NCBI RefSeq assembly: GCF_031177825.1
Contig: NZ_JAPSKE010000010.1
Coordinates: 1-64,000 of the forward strand
Direction: 5' to 3'
Source: Paenibacillus sp.
GTDB lineage: Bacteria > Bacillota > Bacilli > Paenibacillales > YIM-B00363
DNA: 64,000 nucleotides
Part shown: positions 63,073 through 64,000 of the stretch, in pieces
Layout of the letters: every line of letters begins with the position of its first letter
Position numbering within the stretch: the stretch's first letter is position 1
Translations under genes and position numbers: made by a program
Notes under the pieces: generated by a model
The model's database searches: none
What the model was told of the DNA's origin: nothing
What the model saw: only the letters and a program-made list of their open reading frames with translations

Positions 63073-64000
63073 TCAGCCTTGGTGTAATCCGGATGCCGCA
63101 GCGGTCTGCTGCCGCGATTCCGTCGCAAACTCGACTTGGACGCGTACGCATGGAAGACCGAACCGCTCGACGGTCTGCGCGGCCGTCTCCCCGGCCGACA
63201 GCGGGCGATACGCGGCGATCGGCAGCGGCGCGCCCTCGACGACCAATCGGCCGTCCGCCCCGAAGCCGGCCACGCGCCGCTCCCGCTTCGCGCGAACCCA
63301 ATCGTTGATCTCCGCTCCGGTCCAGAAGACGAAGCCTTGCCGCTTCGCCTCGCGCGCCGTGTCCGCCATCGCCCGGCGAACGGCGGGCTGCTCGTAGATA
63401 TGCTTCTGATGATACAGGAAATGCGCGACGCCGCGCACCTCTTTCACCTTAGCCAAGAACGGAGCGATGACCGTCGTGTCCGACAGGCTCGGATGCATCA
63501 AGTCCTGCGTCAAAAACCCGATCTCCAACACGTTGTACAGCCGGTTCTTCTCGTCCGACCAACCGATCGGGAAATACGGATGGCTCGTGCCGAACGGAAA
63601 GCCGACGTTCCCTTTCTTGCTCGGCCCGCGGGTTTGATCGGACGCGATGCCGGCCGCCTCGCACCAGCGAAACAGCTCGCCCCAGCCCTCGAACCGGGTG
63701 TAGTGGTTCTTGTTGGAGACGGCGCCGCGCAGACCGGTGGCCGACTTGAACCAAGCGAACTGCCGGTCGAATTCGGCCTGCGACCAGATCCCGCGCTCCA
63801 TCTCCAGCGCGTTATAGTGAAACGCGAGCTCATGGCCCGCTTCCATGATTTTCGGATACAGCGCTGCGGAAAACCCCGGTTCGATCATGCACCACGTCGA
63901 GCGCACGCCGCATTCGGCCAACGCCTCGAGCGTCGCTTCGGCCGAAGCGTCGATGTTGAAGTCGCTGTCATGCGAAATCATAGCCACCGCTTCGATCCCC
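63073..64000 (-). CDS. Polysaccharide-deacetylase-like protein (5' end beyond window)
   Basis: The frame is open to the right window edge, so the N-terminus is missing; 309 codons are visible. [19 protein letters not shown] and [10 protein letters not shown] followed by [11 protein letters not shown] resemble the NodB/polysaccharide-deacetylase TFDD and H-x-x-x-H motifs, and [19 protein letters not shown] may supply the third block. Such enzymes remove N- or O-acetyl groups from sugars. A GTG or ATG at 63987-63981 could be an internal start but lacks a visible ribosome site. Confidence 0.6.
   Translation of the reverse strand, partial: GIEAVAMISHDSDFNIDASAEATLEALAECGVRSTWCMIEPGFSAALYPKIMEAGHELAFHYNALEMERGIWSQAEFDRQFAWFKSATGLRGAVSNKNHYTRFEGWGELFRWCEAAGIASDQTRGPSKKGNVGFPFGTSHPYFPIGWSDEKNRLYNVLEIGFLTQDLMHPSLSDTTVIAPFLAKVKEVRGVAHFLYHQKHIYEQPAVRRAMADTAREAKRQGFVFWTGAEINDWVRAKRERRVAGFGADGRLVVEGAPLPIAAYRPLSAGETAAQTVERFGLPCVRVQVEFATESRQQTAAASGLHQG

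Overview
The window looks like chromosome from a high-GC member of the Bacillota, most likely Paenibacillaceae (a Paenibacillus or Cohnella relative). This rests on Bacillus-type fatty-acid degradation genes with a FadR operator, an S-layer-homology (SLH) surface protein, an SdpR/SdpI pair, a DUF2621 (YneK) protein, SpoIIE-type phosphatases with STAS and RsbW-like partners, a GEMM-I c-di-GMP riboswitch, strong GGAGG ribosome binding sites and frequent TTG/GTG starts. The genus is an inference from gene content. No database search was possible.

Layout. 1-2220: tandem 105-106 bp hairpin-rich repeats, interrupted at 409-1140 by an AT-richer gene for a PD-(D/E)XK/DUF559-like nuclease with a C-terminal helix-turn-helix. 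2297-15070: the beta-oxidation regulon. A minus-strand operon fadF-fadN-fadA-fadE-lcfA runs opposite fadR-etfB-etfA, with a perfect FadR operator in the divergent region; a thioesterase gene downstream has its own promoter. 15071-30501: a roughly 15 kb minus-strand run of fourteen closely spaced genes (flavodoxin, creatininase family, FAD oxidase, SDR, a polyamine-type ABC importer, CocE hydrolase, cupin, amidase, RutB-like hydrolase, FAH family, gamma-glutamyltransferase family, EamA exporter). It is divergent from a PucR-family activator at 30776. It reads as one catabolic operon for an unidentified nitrogenous substrate.

32380-38544: an acyltransferase remnant, then a signalling operon of two SpoIIE-type phosphatases (one with ruined active-site motifs), a BTAD regulator, an RsbW-like kinase and a STAS protein. 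38746-42867: a giant SLH protein carrying a metallo-beta-lactamase fold. 43010-50617: housekeeping and small genes (purU, nfo, DUF2621, sdpR-sdpI, a glycosyltransferase, a CHASE2 adenylate cyclase, two tiny ORFs, DUF4870).

50686-54219: a structured RNA region with a terminator, then a sigma-A promoter and c-di-GMP riboswitch leading a FapA-family gene and an HD-GYP phosphodiesterase. 54273-54358: tRNA-Leu(CAG). 54425-56978: modB and modA without modC, and an aldose-epimerase-like gene. 57075-57270: the same 106 bp repeat family again. 57349-64000: a GntR/solute-binding-domain regulator and a minus-strand set of hydrolase, beta-propeller protein, DegT aminotransferase and a deacetylase-like gene cut by the window edge.
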